Part shown: one piece after another, positions 46,218 to 57,640 of the stretch | Layout of the letters: the number at the start of each line of letters is the position of its first letter | Position numbering within the stretch: the first letter of the stretch is position 1 | NCBI GenBank assembly: GCA_032718475.1 | Contig: JAUCBJ010004124.1 | Span: forward strand, 62,001-126,000 | Direction of reading: 5' to 3' | DNA length: 64,000 nucleotides | Source of the DNA: Nemertoderma westbladi | Taxonomy: Eukaryota > Xenacoelomorpha > Nemertodermatida > Nemertodermatidae | Notes under the pieces: model-generated | Database searches by the model: none | The model's input: only the letters and a program-made list of their open reading frames with translations | Told to the model about the DNA's origin: nothing | Position numbers and translations under genes: made by a program

Positions 46218-49200
46218 GGTCGGCGAAAGGTAATCAACCAACGGCGACCTACTGCGAAGACGCTTGTAGGAGTTGCGACCACAAGCGGTTTACTCCCGCA
46301 ACTGAAAGATATGAGTATGAGAACCCTCCAGGAGAAATACCGGCTCGGTCGTCGCCCGGGTCAACAAGGACCGCGTCCCACAGTGGTACACCAGGCTGGG
46401 GTCGATAAATTGGCTACTGGAACAGAAGACAGAGAAGAAAGAAGAACCAACCTGTTGAAATGTAAAAAGACACTAAAGATTACTACAATGAACGCATGCA
46501 CGCTGAGAGCACAGAGCAAACAGGGTGACATGGTCGCTCTGGCAATGGAATATAACATCGACATCATCTGCATCCAAGAACATCGGATTTGTCATGAAGA
46601 CACTGCCATGAAGTACAATGACATTGGGAATGGATGGACGTTAGTAACAAGCTCAGCAGTAAGAAACTCGGCCAATGCATCAATTGGTGGAGTAGGAATT
46701 CTGCTAAGCCCATTTGCACTTAAGACCCTAAACAACATCGAATCTATAAATTCCAGGGTTATGATCGCAACATTTGATGGGAATCCCAAGACAACAGTTA
46801 TATGTTGCTACAGTCCAACCAAAGCATCAGAGCCAGAACAAGCAGTCAAGTTTTATGAAGAACTGACTGGACTTATTAAGGACATCCCGAAACACAATGT
46901 TAAAGTCATTGCTGGTGACCTGAATGCGCAAATTGGCCCAGAAGACATCAAGGGTTACACCTATAACACCAGTTCTAACAGAAATTGATACTTACTTTTA
47001 GACCTAATGGAAGAATGTGAATTGATACCAACAAACAACACATTCGAAAAGAGTAAGGGGAAGCTATGGACCTTTCAATACCCTAATGGAACCAAAGCAC
47101 AACTGGATTACATCCTTATAAACAAAAAGTGGAGAAATAGCATGATCAACTGCGAGGCATACAGCTCGTTCAACCTAATTGGTTCGGACCACAGAATTGT
47201 GACTGCAGAGATCAGACTCAGTTTGAGAGCCAGCAAACCCAGGACAAGCAAGCAAATCAACTGTGACTGGGAGAAACTCAGAACTGACAATGCTGTAAAG
47301 GATGCTTATACAGTAGAAGTTCAAAACCGCTTTGAAGCACTTCAGTCAATGGATGAAGACCAATCCACCGATTCAATATACCAGAATATAATAACAGCCC
47401 ACAAGGAATCAGCTAAGAGGCATATCCCCCAGAAACCTAAACGAAAACAGTATCTGCCATGGCAAAACTCTGAGGTTACTTGTAAGAGAGAAGATCTTGA
47501 GATAGCCTACAAAGCTAAAACCGAACAACCAACAACAGAAAACATTAACAAGGTTGAGAAAGCTAAGGACGATCTTAAATTGGCCTACAACATCAGCCAG
47601 GAAAAGTACATACAGGATAAAACTGAAGCAATTACAACTGCTCACATACAGCAACAATCAAGACTTACCTGGCAAACTGTAAATGAGGTATCGGGTCGGA
47701 AAAGTTGTGCAAAGGGGCGCCTCAAAGCCGATAGTCCTGAAGAACGTGTTGGGAAGTGGAAAAATCACTTCAGCAACTTGCTTGGGCAGCCACCAAACAT
47801 CGTTGTCAGCCCTACAAGGAAAATATATGACAAGACACTACCTATAGAAACAGGGGACTTCCCACCTGCCGAACTCCAAAGAAGCATTAAAAGCATGTCC
47901 AATAATAAAGCGAGTGGATTAGATGAAATCCCAGCGGAGGTATTGAAAACCGGAGTGCTAAATAGACCATTATTGAATGTTTGCAACCGGATGTTAAAAG
48001 AGGAAAAGCCACCACCAATTTGGACTAAAGGTCAACTAAAGCCTCTCCCCAAGAAAGGAGACCTCGGCATACCAACAAACTATCGTGGTATCTGTCTGCT
48101 TGTGGTAGCTGCCAAAATATACAATAAAATGATTCTATATAGGATTAGGCCTCACATAGAGAAACTACTGCGTAAGAGCCAAAACGGATTTCGACCAAGT
48201 AGATCAACAATAGCTCAGATACTTGCACTACGGAGACTGATTGAAGGAATTAAGTCAAAGAATCTCCCCGCAGTCATGACTTTTGTGGACTTCAAGAAGG
48301 CATTCGACTCCATCCATAGAGGTAAAATGCTTGAAATCCTAAGAGCTTATGGAATACCAGAAGTAATTGTTGCTGGCATTGGATTGTTATATTGTGACAC
48401 AGAAGCGCAGGTACTCTCACCAGATGGTGAAACTGAGTTGTTCTCAATCCTGGCTGGCGTACTGCAAGATGACACATTAGCACCATTACTATTTGTAATT
48501 GTGCTGGATTACGCAATGAGGACGGCCACAAAGGGTGAAGATCTGGGATTCACACTTCAAGAACGCAGAAGTAGTAGATATCCGGCAACTACAGTCACAG
48601 ACACCGACTTTGCGGATGACATCGCCCTGCTCTCTAATACGCTAGCAGATGCACAGCTTCTACTAAATAAAGTGGAGAGGGCTGCTAAGGAGGTTGGATT
48701 GCATATAAATGCTACGAAGACCGAATTCATGACCTTTAATGTTGATGGAAACTTGACAACCATTGATAATAATCAACTAAGGAAGGTCGACTTCCAGTAC
48801 ATTGTATCATGGATAGAGAGTAGCAAAAAGGACATAGAAGTTAGGAAAGCAAAGGCTTGGGTAGCTCTATCAAAAATGGATACCATCTGGAAATCAGATC
48901 TCTCCAGGCACCTGAAGACTAAGTTCTTTCGAGCCACAGTTGAAAGTGTATTTTTATACGGGGGTGAGACCTGGACACTGACTAAATCACTTGAACAACG
49001 AATTGATGGTTGCTACACAAGACTACTAAGGGCAGCCCTAAACATCAGCTGGAGACAACACATGACAAACGCCGAGCTTTATGGTACAATACCACCTGTA
49101 TCAACCACCCTCCGTGAACGCAGATTAAGATTCAGTGGGCACTGCTGGCGAAGTAAAGACGAGGTCATACCAGATCTACTTTTCTGGCAACCAACTCATG

Positions 49201-49355
49201 GAAAGTGTAGTCGTGGACGACCTGCCATAACATATATAGATCAACTTGAAAGGGATACTGAACTTGGGAGAAACGAAATTGCGACAACTATGGAGAATCG
49301 GAAAGCATGGAAGGATCTCATTTCCAGTGTCCGAGTTCGCTCGACCTGGTAGTAG
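46218..49355 (+). mobile_element. LINE 2: non-LTR retrotransposon, nearly complete
   Basis: 3.1 kb element flanked by 14-base duplications and ending in a short gtagtag tail. It is related to LINE 1 in domain order but clearly a different lineage; LINE 3 (57,641) is a truncated copy of this one. It lies in the intron between exons 6 and 7, antisense to the host gene. Confidence 0.9.
46311..49352 (+). pseudogene. LINE 2 ORF: EEP endonuclease and reverse transcriptase (one stop)
   Basis: ATG 46,311 opens an EEP endonuclease (CIQEHR, GDLNAQ, SDHR). A single TGA at 46,986 interrupts it, and the same frame continues from 46,989 to 49,352. The reverse transcriptase has FVDFKKAFDSIHRG and DFADDIALL intact, but GVLQDDTLA where LINES 1 and 3 have GVLQGDTLA, a change in a conserved loop. 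The C-terminus has the HCWR...RGRPAITYIDQLERD region typical of RTE-like ORFs. With one stop in about 1,000 codons it is a recently silenced copy. Confidence 0.85.
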
Positions 49356-49369
49356 TACCACCACTACAG
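49356..49369. repeat. Target-site duplication of LINE 2, right
   Basis: taccaccactacag; partner of 46,204-46,217. Confidence 0.9.
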
Positions 49370-50225
49370 CACTACACCCCACCCATAGGGTAGGTGTTGT
49401 TTCAAAATCTAAATTTTGGTGGAAAAGTGGGGGCACCGAGCCCCGCCGGACTCCCGGTTCACAAGTTTAACAATAAAAAAATGTTGAATTTAAATAAAAT
49501 CACAAGTTTGAGCGCAAAACACATTATTTATTTCATAAAATCTTTGAAGTCTTTATTGCCCGCACTTTTGCGTTCAATAAAGAGGATATTTTAAAGAAAA
49601 CAAATTAATATTTCACACCATCACACCTTATCAACACATTTCTTAACAACACAACGCGTCTTTAGGACAAGAGTTTAAAATTAATAAAATAAAAGATTTG
49701 GGTCTTATAATTTAGCTGCCTGAAGTTTCCAAATATCTCCGGCAAATCTCGGTAAAATTTAAAACTTAATTTCATATTTTTTCATAAATTTCAAATAAGA
49801 AGGGAAAATGGAGTATGTCTAGCTACATAGAAGTCGAAGGGGAAGAGGTCGTGGAAGAAAATACAAGGGGAAGAAAGTCAAGAAAAGAGGATCGAAGAGG
49901 GGGGGAAGAAATAGAAGGGAAAATCTCCGATCGAAGCTCGGAAGATTATCTGTTTGAACTGATATGTATTTATTTCGTTGGGAAATTCTAATTATAAATT
50001 ATATCTAGATTATATTACAAAAAGTAAAACTAAAACCCTTTAATTTTTAAAGGTTAATTAAGTATTAAATGGTTATTGACTAATAGGTACTTTTTAACAG
50101 CTTGTTGTTTGCGAAATAAGTGGAAAATTTCTAAAATCCGGCGTGGTCACTAGAACACAAAGAAAGAAACCAACTATATTCATAAGTTGGTACGGATGGT
50201 ACGAATGGTGAGAGACCGGGACAGT
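49370..50225. other. Intron sequence with a purine-rich tract
   Basis: Mostly AT-rich and unremarkable. At about 49,835-49,930 the plus strand is almost all purine (gaaggggaagaggtcgtgg and similar). A 57-codon frame across it has no domain and is a by-product of composition. Confidence 0.45.
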
Positions 50226-50245
50226 GGGGGGGGGGGGGGGGGGGG
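50226..50245. repeat. Poly-G run at the 5' joint of an RT element
   Basis: Twenty G immediately before the truncated reverse-transcriptase element. The following bases (tacttgac) resemble those following the G-run at 56,446-56,469 read on its G strand (tacttaac). Confidence 0.85.
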
Positions 50246-52906
50246 TACTTGACCCTAACGCCCAAGCAGAGGGCCAGCCACCTGGTGTCACCATCCGTGA
50301 TGTCCTCGAGGCTAAACATCCGCCACAGATGGACGTGCCATCGGATGCCCTCGAACCTTGTCCGGACCTTCCACCCCTGGAAGATGTAGAGATCACCGGG
50401 CTGATGGTCCTCAAGGCCACTAGGATGCTTCGCGGTAGCGCTGGACGTGTCGGAGGAGACGGCGAACTCTGGAGTGCGCTACTGACACGCCACGAGGCGC
50501 ACAGCGCCCGTCTGCGTGAGGCTGTAGCCGGTTTGGCCCGTCGACTTGCCAACTCTTTGGTACCGTGGGGTGAGATTCGGGCGCTGCGAGCGTGTCGGCT
50601 CATTGCGCTCGATAAGAAGCCTGGAGTCCGCCCAATTGGTATAGGGGAGGTCCTGTATCGTCTCCTGGCAAACTGTCTCACCTCGGAGACGAAGGCTGAC
50701 CTCGTTCAGCAGTGTGGGGCCGATCAGCTGTGTGCTGGCGTCAAGGCTGGAACTGAAGGCGCTGTCCACGCAATGAACGCCATCTACGAGGAAGAAGAGA
50801 CTGAGGCGATGCTCCTCGTAGATGCGAAGAACGCCTTCAACTCAGTTAGTCGCCCCGTGTCCCTCTGGAACTGCCGAGTCCTATGGCATCGTGCCTCCCG
50901 GTTCCTTTTTAATTCATATAATGGTCACGCGGCCCTCTACCTCCACAGCAGTGATGACCCGATATGGAGCCAGGAGGGTTGGACGCAGGGGGACCCCGCA
51001 GCTATGTTGGGCTACGGTTGCGCGACCCTGCCCATGGTGCGCCAGTTGCGGCAGGTCGATCCGCCATTTTCGCCAGACAACGCCACAGCTCACTGTTCGA
51101 TGACACCGTCATCCCAGACATGACATGTGACTCATCTACTAGTCCACGACTCCTAGATCCCCAACCTCACATCGGCCGCCAGCGTCAGTGCTGGTACGCA
51201 GATGACTCGGCCTCTGCCGGTAAACTCGCCAAAATACGCCTGTGGTGGGATGAGTTGACGGGGGTCGGCCCCCAGATAGGCTACACTCCGGAGCCGACCA
51301 AGAGCTTCCTCGTCGTGAAACCAGGTTACGAGGCTGAGGCGAGGGAGTTGTTCGGTGACACGGGTGTCCAGATCGTGAGTGGCCACCGGTTCCTTGGGGG
51401 CTTCATCGGGGAGCCCGCGGACCGTAAGGCTTTTGTGGGGGAGAAGGTAGCTGGTTGGGTGGACAGTATCAAGAAGCTCTCGACGGTCGCCAGTGAATAT
51501 CCCCAGTCCGCCCACACGGGGGTCACCTTGTGTGTCCAAGCTGAGTGGGACTACCTACTGCGCGTGGTACCGACTGCCGATGAGGAAATCGCGCCCATCC
51601 GTTCCGTTCTCCTCCAACATTTTGTACCCGCAATCTTCGGGACTCCACTAGGCGCTGCCGACGAGGACCTCATCCTGCTCCCCGCCCGTCACGGAGGGGT
51701 CGGCTTCCGCAACCCTCTGTTGCGCCACGACCCAGCCAGGGCAGCCTCCACTGAGGGGACGTCCCTGGTAACTGAGGCCCTACGTTCCGGCACGCCACTC
51801 CTTGTGCCGGAGCACGTCCACCAACTCAACCAGGCCCTCAAGCGATCGAGGGAAGAACAAGAGACCACGTTTCTCGAGAAAAGGGATACTGCCCTGCAAA
51901 GCCTCCCTGCCCACCGACGCAGAACTGTCGAGCGGGCGGTTAATAATAAGACCGGTGGTTGGCTGACCGCCCAGCCGTCAGTACTGGACGGTACAGATCT
52001 TAGTGCAGAGGAGTTCCGCGATAACCTTGCGCTCCGGTATGGCCTGGTCCCTCCCGGTTTGCCAGCTACGTGTGAGGGTTGTGGGGGCGAGTTCTCCACC
52101 ACCCACGCACTAAGCTGCAAGTCGGGGGGACTGGTCGTTAAAAGGCACAACGAGGTCCGGGACGTCTTCGGAGACCTTCTCTCCTCCGTTGTCGGACCTT
52201 CGAGTGTGGAGCGGGAGGTGACCCTGTCGCGGGGTCACCTGGACAGCGCCGGTTTTGTGGTCGGTGGCGTTCGGGCCGACCTGGTTGCACGTGGGGTCTG
52301 GGCTTCTCAACGGGTGGCGTCGTTCGACATTGCTGTATTAAATGCTGACGCCACCTCTTATGCCCAGGCCAACCATTCAACCGAGTCGCTGCTAGACGAG
52401 CGCTGCCACAATAAGACGCGCCACTACCGCACCGTATGTGAGGACCGGAGGATGTCATTTACCCCCCTGGTCGGAACGACAGATGGTGTCTGGTGCCGAG
52501 AGGCCCAGATACTGTTAAAACACATCGCCAAGGCTCTCGTTGCTAAACACCAAGGGATGAGGGAAAGGGGCCTTGCGTGTGTTTTGGGGGGTGTCCGGCG
52601 GCGCCTTCAATTCGCCCTCCTCCGGTACAGTTCCCTCTGCCTCCGTGGCGGACGACGATCATGGCGCGATTTGGGGTTCGGGGATGGTGCGGGTCTGCGA
52701 GGTCACGACATCCCCGCGCAGTATTGACCGGCTGCTTCGGCTCTTCATCGGCAACGCATCGGCTCTTAAGTTCAAGAAACAACTGGACGCGCTCTACACA
52801 ACTAAATATTAACTCAACATCAATTTGCAATATTTATTGTTAACTATTATTGCAAGTATAAAGTTTATTAAGTATTGAAATTAATTAATTAATTAATTAT
52901 TAATTT
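50246..52906 (+). mobile_element. 5'-truncated GC-rich non-LTR element with nuclease-like C-terminus
   Basis: Noticeably more GC-rich than everything around it. The element starts abruptly after the poly-G run, so its N-terminal coding part is missing. It carries one RT ORF, a short 3' UTR and a (ttaa)n tail at about 52,878-52,906. RT with a Cys/His finger and a restriction-like nuclease C-terminus is the arrangement of R2/CRE-like LINEs; assignment to that group is inference. It lies in the intron between exons 6 and 7. Confidence 0.65.
50250..52727 (+). pseudogene. Reverse transcriptase with zinc finger and RLE-like domain (frameshifted)
   Basis: First part to about 51,090: ALRACRLIALDKKPGVRPIG, then RT block LLVDAKNAFNSVSR and WTQGDPAAM. 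A frameshift between about 51,060 and 51,100 moves the rest to the frame ending at 52,727, which begins with the catalytic CWYADDSASAGKL. A Cys/His finger follows (C-x2-C-x7-H-x3-C, CEGCGGEFSTTHALSC, about 52,070). Next comes VRADLVARGVW...SFDIAVL (about 52,270-52,340), resembling the R-x-D...D core of restriction-like endonucleases. The fold assignment needs a profile search; the RT call is secure. Confidence 0.75.
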
Positions 52907-53372
52907 TTGTACTATTGTGTAGATCTGTCAATTATAAGAGTATACCGTTACAGTGATAATTATACACAATAATTTATTTATTATATTCATAACAAATTTC
53001 ATATAAATTTGGCCTGATGTCTAAGATTTGATATCATTCAACGCATGGTTGAGTGCCGTGCTGAATAGGTACAAACGATTGCTAGTGCCTAGTAGCATGG
53101 CTGCACTAGGATAAAACATCACTAGGATACAACTAGTATAAAACGTTAACGAACGTTGAGTATATTAAATATACTCAACAAAATTATAAATTATAATATT
53201 ATTATTAATTTATACAAAAATTTTTGTAGGGAATATTGATTAAAGTAGAGTGTCATAATATTATACTTCAGCTTGGTAAGATGGATGCCATTGGATGTGG
53301 AATAAGCAACCGGTATCTGGTTGTATGTGAAAATATAGTGGATAATAGTATTATATTTAATAAATATATAAC
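52907..53372. other. Intron sequence, nothing recognised
   Basis: AT-rich between the RT element and exon 6; contains ctaggat and aaaac repeats near 53,107-53,150 but no gene. Confidence 0.45.
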
Positions 53373-53679
53373 CTGTATCAATGTCATCTAGATTGTCATT
53401 GGCAATGTTTTCAACAATTTCTTCTTCCTCTAAGAAAGTGGGAAGTTCCCGGGCATCCTTGACTATTGGTTGAATCGGATCATTAGCAACTTGCGTACTG
53501 GTACAAGGAAGCCCATATTTAGTCGGAACCTTACCGACTGGTTTATCGGGAGCTCTACTTGGTTCTTCTATTCTCGATGTAGAAGTCTTACTGCTGCTTC
53601 TACTGAGTGAATCCAATGCCCTCCACAAGAATGACGACCGCCGTCGAGGTGAAGGAGTATCAGTTTTCTCAGATTTTTT
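53373..53679 (-). CDS. Host split gene, exon 6
   Basis: Minus strand, acceptor gatgttcag and donor acag|gttata. 102 codons plus one base, entering phase 0 and leaving phase 1. Encodes a basic Ser/Arg region (PRRRSSFLWRALDSLSRSSS), then a more acidic end (FLEEEEIVENIANDNLDDID). No domain recognised. Phases match exon 5 upstream and exon 7 downstream. Confidence 0.75.
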
Positions 53680-54069
53680 CTGAACATCAAAATAGTTACG
53701 TATTTTATTTAAATTATTATTTATTTATGTTAGTTAGTAATGTAATATTCTTTGTTGGATAATGGATTATAGGACACGCGGCAAAGAATAATAGTGGATC
53801 CTAAAGCAGTATGATATACTAAGCGATTCCTTTACAACCAATAAGATGAAAACAAAAAGAACTGTATAGAGTTGAACAGTTGTCAGAAGGCCAACAATAA
53901 TTAATAGTCTATGTATGGTTATAATGATTAAAAAGTCAACGCTATTGAGTAACTTTACAAGGTGCAATATCCTACCTTTTATTACTTTCAGTATCAAATA
54001 ACTTCTGGATATGCTCAACTACTGGAAATGACTCCCTATCTAAAGTAAATAAAATAGAGTACACCATAC
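53680..54069. other. Intron between exons 5 and 6
   Basis: 390 bases, AT-rich, no feature seen. Confidence 0.6.
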
Positions 54070-54390
54070 CTGACTGGACTCTCCTATTCCAAACAGTCTC
54101 GATTTGAGCGATCGAGATTTAGCTTTTATATTCGCCGATTCGAGATACCGTTGTGCTTGCGAGTTATCGTTGGTGGTACCACTAGGTCGTCTTTGTCGTG
54201 ATTCCAACTTGTCAGTTTTATTCACAACTTTTGGTGGCGATGTTGGTATCGGCGATTTTGGCATTGGCGATTTTGACAGCGGCAATTTTGAAATCAGCGA
54301 TTTGCTATCAATTATTTTCGTAAATTGTGGCATGCGGGATGGTTGCATGCTTCTATGTACATTGGCGGGCACGGAAGTACCTGTTTCATA
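54070..54390 (-). CDS. Host split gene, exon 5
   Basis: Minus strand, acceptor aatttcag and donor cag|gtatgg. Exactly 107 codons, phase 0 on both sides. It carries a short internal repeat of the type (L/P)xKSPxP (SKLPLSKSPMPKSPIPTSPP), followed by a basic region (KSRSLKSRLFGIGES). Low complexity, probably disordered. Confidence 0.75.
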
Positions 54391-54942
54391 CTGAAATTAT
54401 ATAATAATTATTTATATACATTTGTTATTATTATTATTTACATGCATACGAAGATCAGAGCACTGACAGAACTAGTTGTACTTATTAAGAAAATGTAACA
54501 TTACAAAAAATTATTGTTTTTTTTGGGGAATTTATTTAATGGATTTGAGTTAAAAAACAATAATTTACAACAAATTATTATTGTAGCTAGTGATTTTTAT
54601 TATTGTAGTTAATATTTTCTTACAATCTAGTTTTACAATAATTTAAGTAAAATATAAAAATTTTAATATATTATACAAAATATTCTAGACCAAACTACTG
54701 TATATTTGTTTTAGGGAACAAAATTTAGTTTTATTTAGAATTGCTTCATACATTATGTTGTCGAATATTTTCAAATAAAAACTAACAAAAATTCTAATTA
54801 AAAAATATTTTTACTAGCTGATAAAAACTACTAAATAACAATTAAAATCACTAGTTACCATGAAAATTTGTATTTGTTAGGAATTGTTTTTAACATTAAT
54901 GACACCCAAAAAAACACATTTTTTCAAATACAATATTTTTTT

Positions 54943-55171
54943 GTTCTAGAACATTTTTTCAAATGTTCTAGAATAAAAAAATATTGTTATATAACATTAC
55001 AGTTACAAAAATGAGTAGTCAATATGTTCTAGAACATTTTTAACAAAATTAAGAACAACTAGGTTTGAAAACAACAAAATAACCTATTTAATTCCAAATG
55101 TTATAAAACAACAATCATTTGTTCTAGAACAAAATTAATAAAACAAATGAATAGACAATAAGTTCTAGAAC
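54943..55171. repeat. Cluster of GTTCTAGAAC palindromes
   Basis: Copies at 54,943, 54,965 (last base changed), 55,026, 55,121 and 55,162. The motif also has the TTC-GAA arrangement of heat-shock elements. A similar cluster occurs at 63,052-63,759. Confidence 0.8.
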
Positions 55172-56445
55172 ATTTTTAAAGAAACAAGTAACAAAAAAAT
55201 GTAAGGTAACACTTTTTTGGACCATTTTGACACGCTCACGCAATTTATTCATTTTGCACTGATTAACCACCAACAATTGCCAATCTATCCGGTACACATG
55301 GTAGAATATGAGTGGGAGTGTTACACATCGGGTTAATGGTCTACATTAGCCAATTTATAAGCCATTAAATACCGTGTCACGTATTTGACAAAAAATCGGA
55401 CAACTTTCACTTTTTGTACATATTTCTGATATCTCAAATTTAATACGAAGCTACGTTTATTTGTTCACAGGAATTATACTCAGCAGGGGTATTAATCGTT
55501 TAGCACCTGAATTGTCATTTTAATGGCCAAAATGGACCCGTAATCACAATAACAAAATTTGAAATTTGTCACTTCAGTGACGATTTTTTTTTTCAAAATA
55601 TATTTTCCTATAACAAACTCTTTCGGAAATCAAATTATCAAAATCATCCGACCATTCATTCTCAAATGGTTTACATTTTTGTATATTTTTTGTCTCGTAC
55701 ATAGGTGGAATTTGTGACAACACATAAAAACGGTGACAGCATTCAGCCACAGTCAAAAATGGCAACAACAAACAATGTAATTAACAGGAGATTGCATTCC
55801 TAAAATAATTCTGCCAAGTTTCGGCTCCACATATCGCCGGCAAGTCGTAGCAAAACAGACCAATTTAATTTTAATTCAACATTACAATAAAGTCGGAGTT
55901 GGGGACTTCCACCGTTTCTGAAACACATTTCATCTTTAAATTAAACTAATATATTTCTCCCCTATAGGGCCATAATCAGAGTACTGTAGGCCCAACCGAA
56001 CTAGACTAAGCAAATCTATAGTATGAAACTAACTACTTTATAATATGAAATCAGACAGTCTCATGTTGCCAGACTGTCTGATTTTATATGTATGTAGTCT
56101 CATGTGCCGGCTTGTAGATATGACTACAACTACATGTAGGTAGTGGTGAACAGTATTGCAGAGTACTTCAGTACATGATTTGAATGTTGCACTGATATTT
56201 TGAGTGTTATCCCCACACGCGTCCTGCGACCTTCGGGCGACAAGTGAGAGAATTACTTTTAGGACTGCGATATGCTGTTATTCACATTGTTTGTGGTTAT
56301 TTTGACTGGGGTCTACCGTTTCAATTACTGTGGTTGAGTGTTGTCACCGTCTTTATGTGTTGCTACCACCTGCTCCTTTCCCTTAATTGATGATTTAACA
56401 TTGAGGCGAGATATAAATTCGCCGATATGGGATTTGCGTTAAGTA

Positions 56446-56469
56446 CCCCCCCCCCCCCCCCCCCCCCCC
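56446..56469. repeat. Poly-C run, 24 bases
   Basis: Longest of the six G/C runs, 30 bases beyond the exon 4 donor site in the intron. Confidence 0.9.
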
Positions 56470-56499
56470 TATCCTATCCAAATTAATAACAATACTCAC

Positions 56500-56733
56500 T
56501 AATTGGTTATGATTACACTCGTCACTTGGTAACGCAATATCTCCCATAGACGATCTACGTGTAGGTATTGCACTAGTCTCATTCATGTCCTGAATCTGAT
56601 CACTGCTGGACACCTCTTGGATATTGTAATCCGCAACCTTGTAGGACAGTTGGGAAGTCAAATCAAATACTGCGGAACTCTTCCGCGGTTTAATTTCATC
56701 AGGAATTTCTTCTTCTACCTCAATTGTCCGACC
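56500..56733 (-). CDS. Host split gene, exon 4
   Basis: Minus strand, acceptor ggttgctag and a perfect gtgagt donor. Exactly 78 codons, phase 0 both sides. Contains IKPRKSSAVFDLTSQLS near its start and RRSSMGDIALPSDE near its end. Exon 2 has the matching ILPRKSSAQLDLSALS and SRASMGDIAIPDDD, so the two exons are diverged duplicates. RRSS and PRKSS are candidate sites for basophilic kinases (inference). Confidence 0.8.
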
Positions 56734-57628
56734 CTAGCAACCAAAATAAAATATATAAATAAGAAATAAGAAATAAATAAATAAAAAATAAATGTTGCAA
56801 TCTCAGACAGAGTGAACCAGTGCATTTCCAGAATGAGTGAATTACACCAAACAGTGTCGGGCCTAGTGTTCCTGTTTGACTGAGGCTTATACCAACCAAT
56901 GCAGTGCCAAATAGAGTAAAACTGATACCAACCAGTTTTTTTTTTGCACATAAACACATTCTCTTTCATCGGGTACAAAATCCCTCGAGATAACCGGTTC
57001 ATATATCAGGAGTGCCTTAGACTTGTTGATTCGTTAGCGGATAACTTACTCTTTGCCAATATTTCGCTATAGTTTTCCGTTTTACATAGGAGTTCCAAAC
57101 TCTCTACATCGTGACCAGTTGGTATAGAAATGCACTACGAAAATTTCTCCATATTAATGGAAGATTAATTTCTTCGAATATTTCATATGGGTTATTTGGA
57201 ATCAATCAATTAATTCGAGAAATATACCAATCGATATTCTAACTGTCCTGCGATTGATCAGAGCCCCTAACCCACTATTGCAATCAATAACACGGACAAC
57301 TGGCACCCTAAACAACCAGCAACACTATTTGTGACTTTGTTCAACTATAAGGAAATGCGCGAAAAAATATGCAGTCCCACAGCTCTTGTCACTATTACAA
57401 TGTGAATGTCAAAGGAGTTACTCTCCTGTCTGATCTTGGTACCAACGTTATGGATTCAATCGAACTGGGTCATTTGGAATTAATCAAATCACTTTATGGA
57501 TCGGATATGGTGAGCTTCACTACAAAGTTGGACAAAGTGAAAGCGTATCTGGAGTCAATTATAACTTAATTACATTGCTCTATCAGTTTGGTAATTAATA
57601 TTTTATTTTTTATATTTTATATTTTATT
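56734..57628. other. Intron segment with isolated 39-base-type repeat units
   Basis: At about 56,840-56,940 there are two to three diverged units of the same repeat that forms the array at 59,730-60,034 (cttataccaaccaatgcagt). A 66-codon plus-strand frame (57,369-57,569) has no recognised domain and is left uncalled. A possible small exon is listed separately. Confidence 0.5.
57050..57103 (-). CDS. Possible small exon of the host split gene
   Basis: 54 bases on the minus strand with a strong donor (aga|gtaagt) and an acceptor AG with a weak pyrimidine tract. Open in phase 0 for 18 codons, which fits between exons 3 and 4 without changing frame. It lacks homology or composition support, so it may be chance. 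Confidence 0.3.
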
Positions 57629-57640
57629 ATTTTAAAAAGT
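57629..57640. repeat. Target-site duplication of LINE 3, left
   Basis: attttaaaaagt, repeated at 59,619-59,630 after the (TAG)n tail. Confidence 0.85.

Larger units (their letters stand above)
54391..56499. other. Large intron with GTTCTAGAAC cluster
   Basis: 2.1 kb between exons 4 and 5. It holds five GTTCTAGAA(C/T) palindromes at 54,943-55,171, a 14-base-pair hairpin (aaatcagacagtct, loop of nine, at 56,048-56,084) and the C-run at 56,446. I see no coding sequence. Confidence 0.55.

Noticed and set aside
49808-49990. 57-codon Glu/Arg-rich plus-strand frame
   Set aside because: Arises from a purine-rich tract; no domain, no splice or promoter context.
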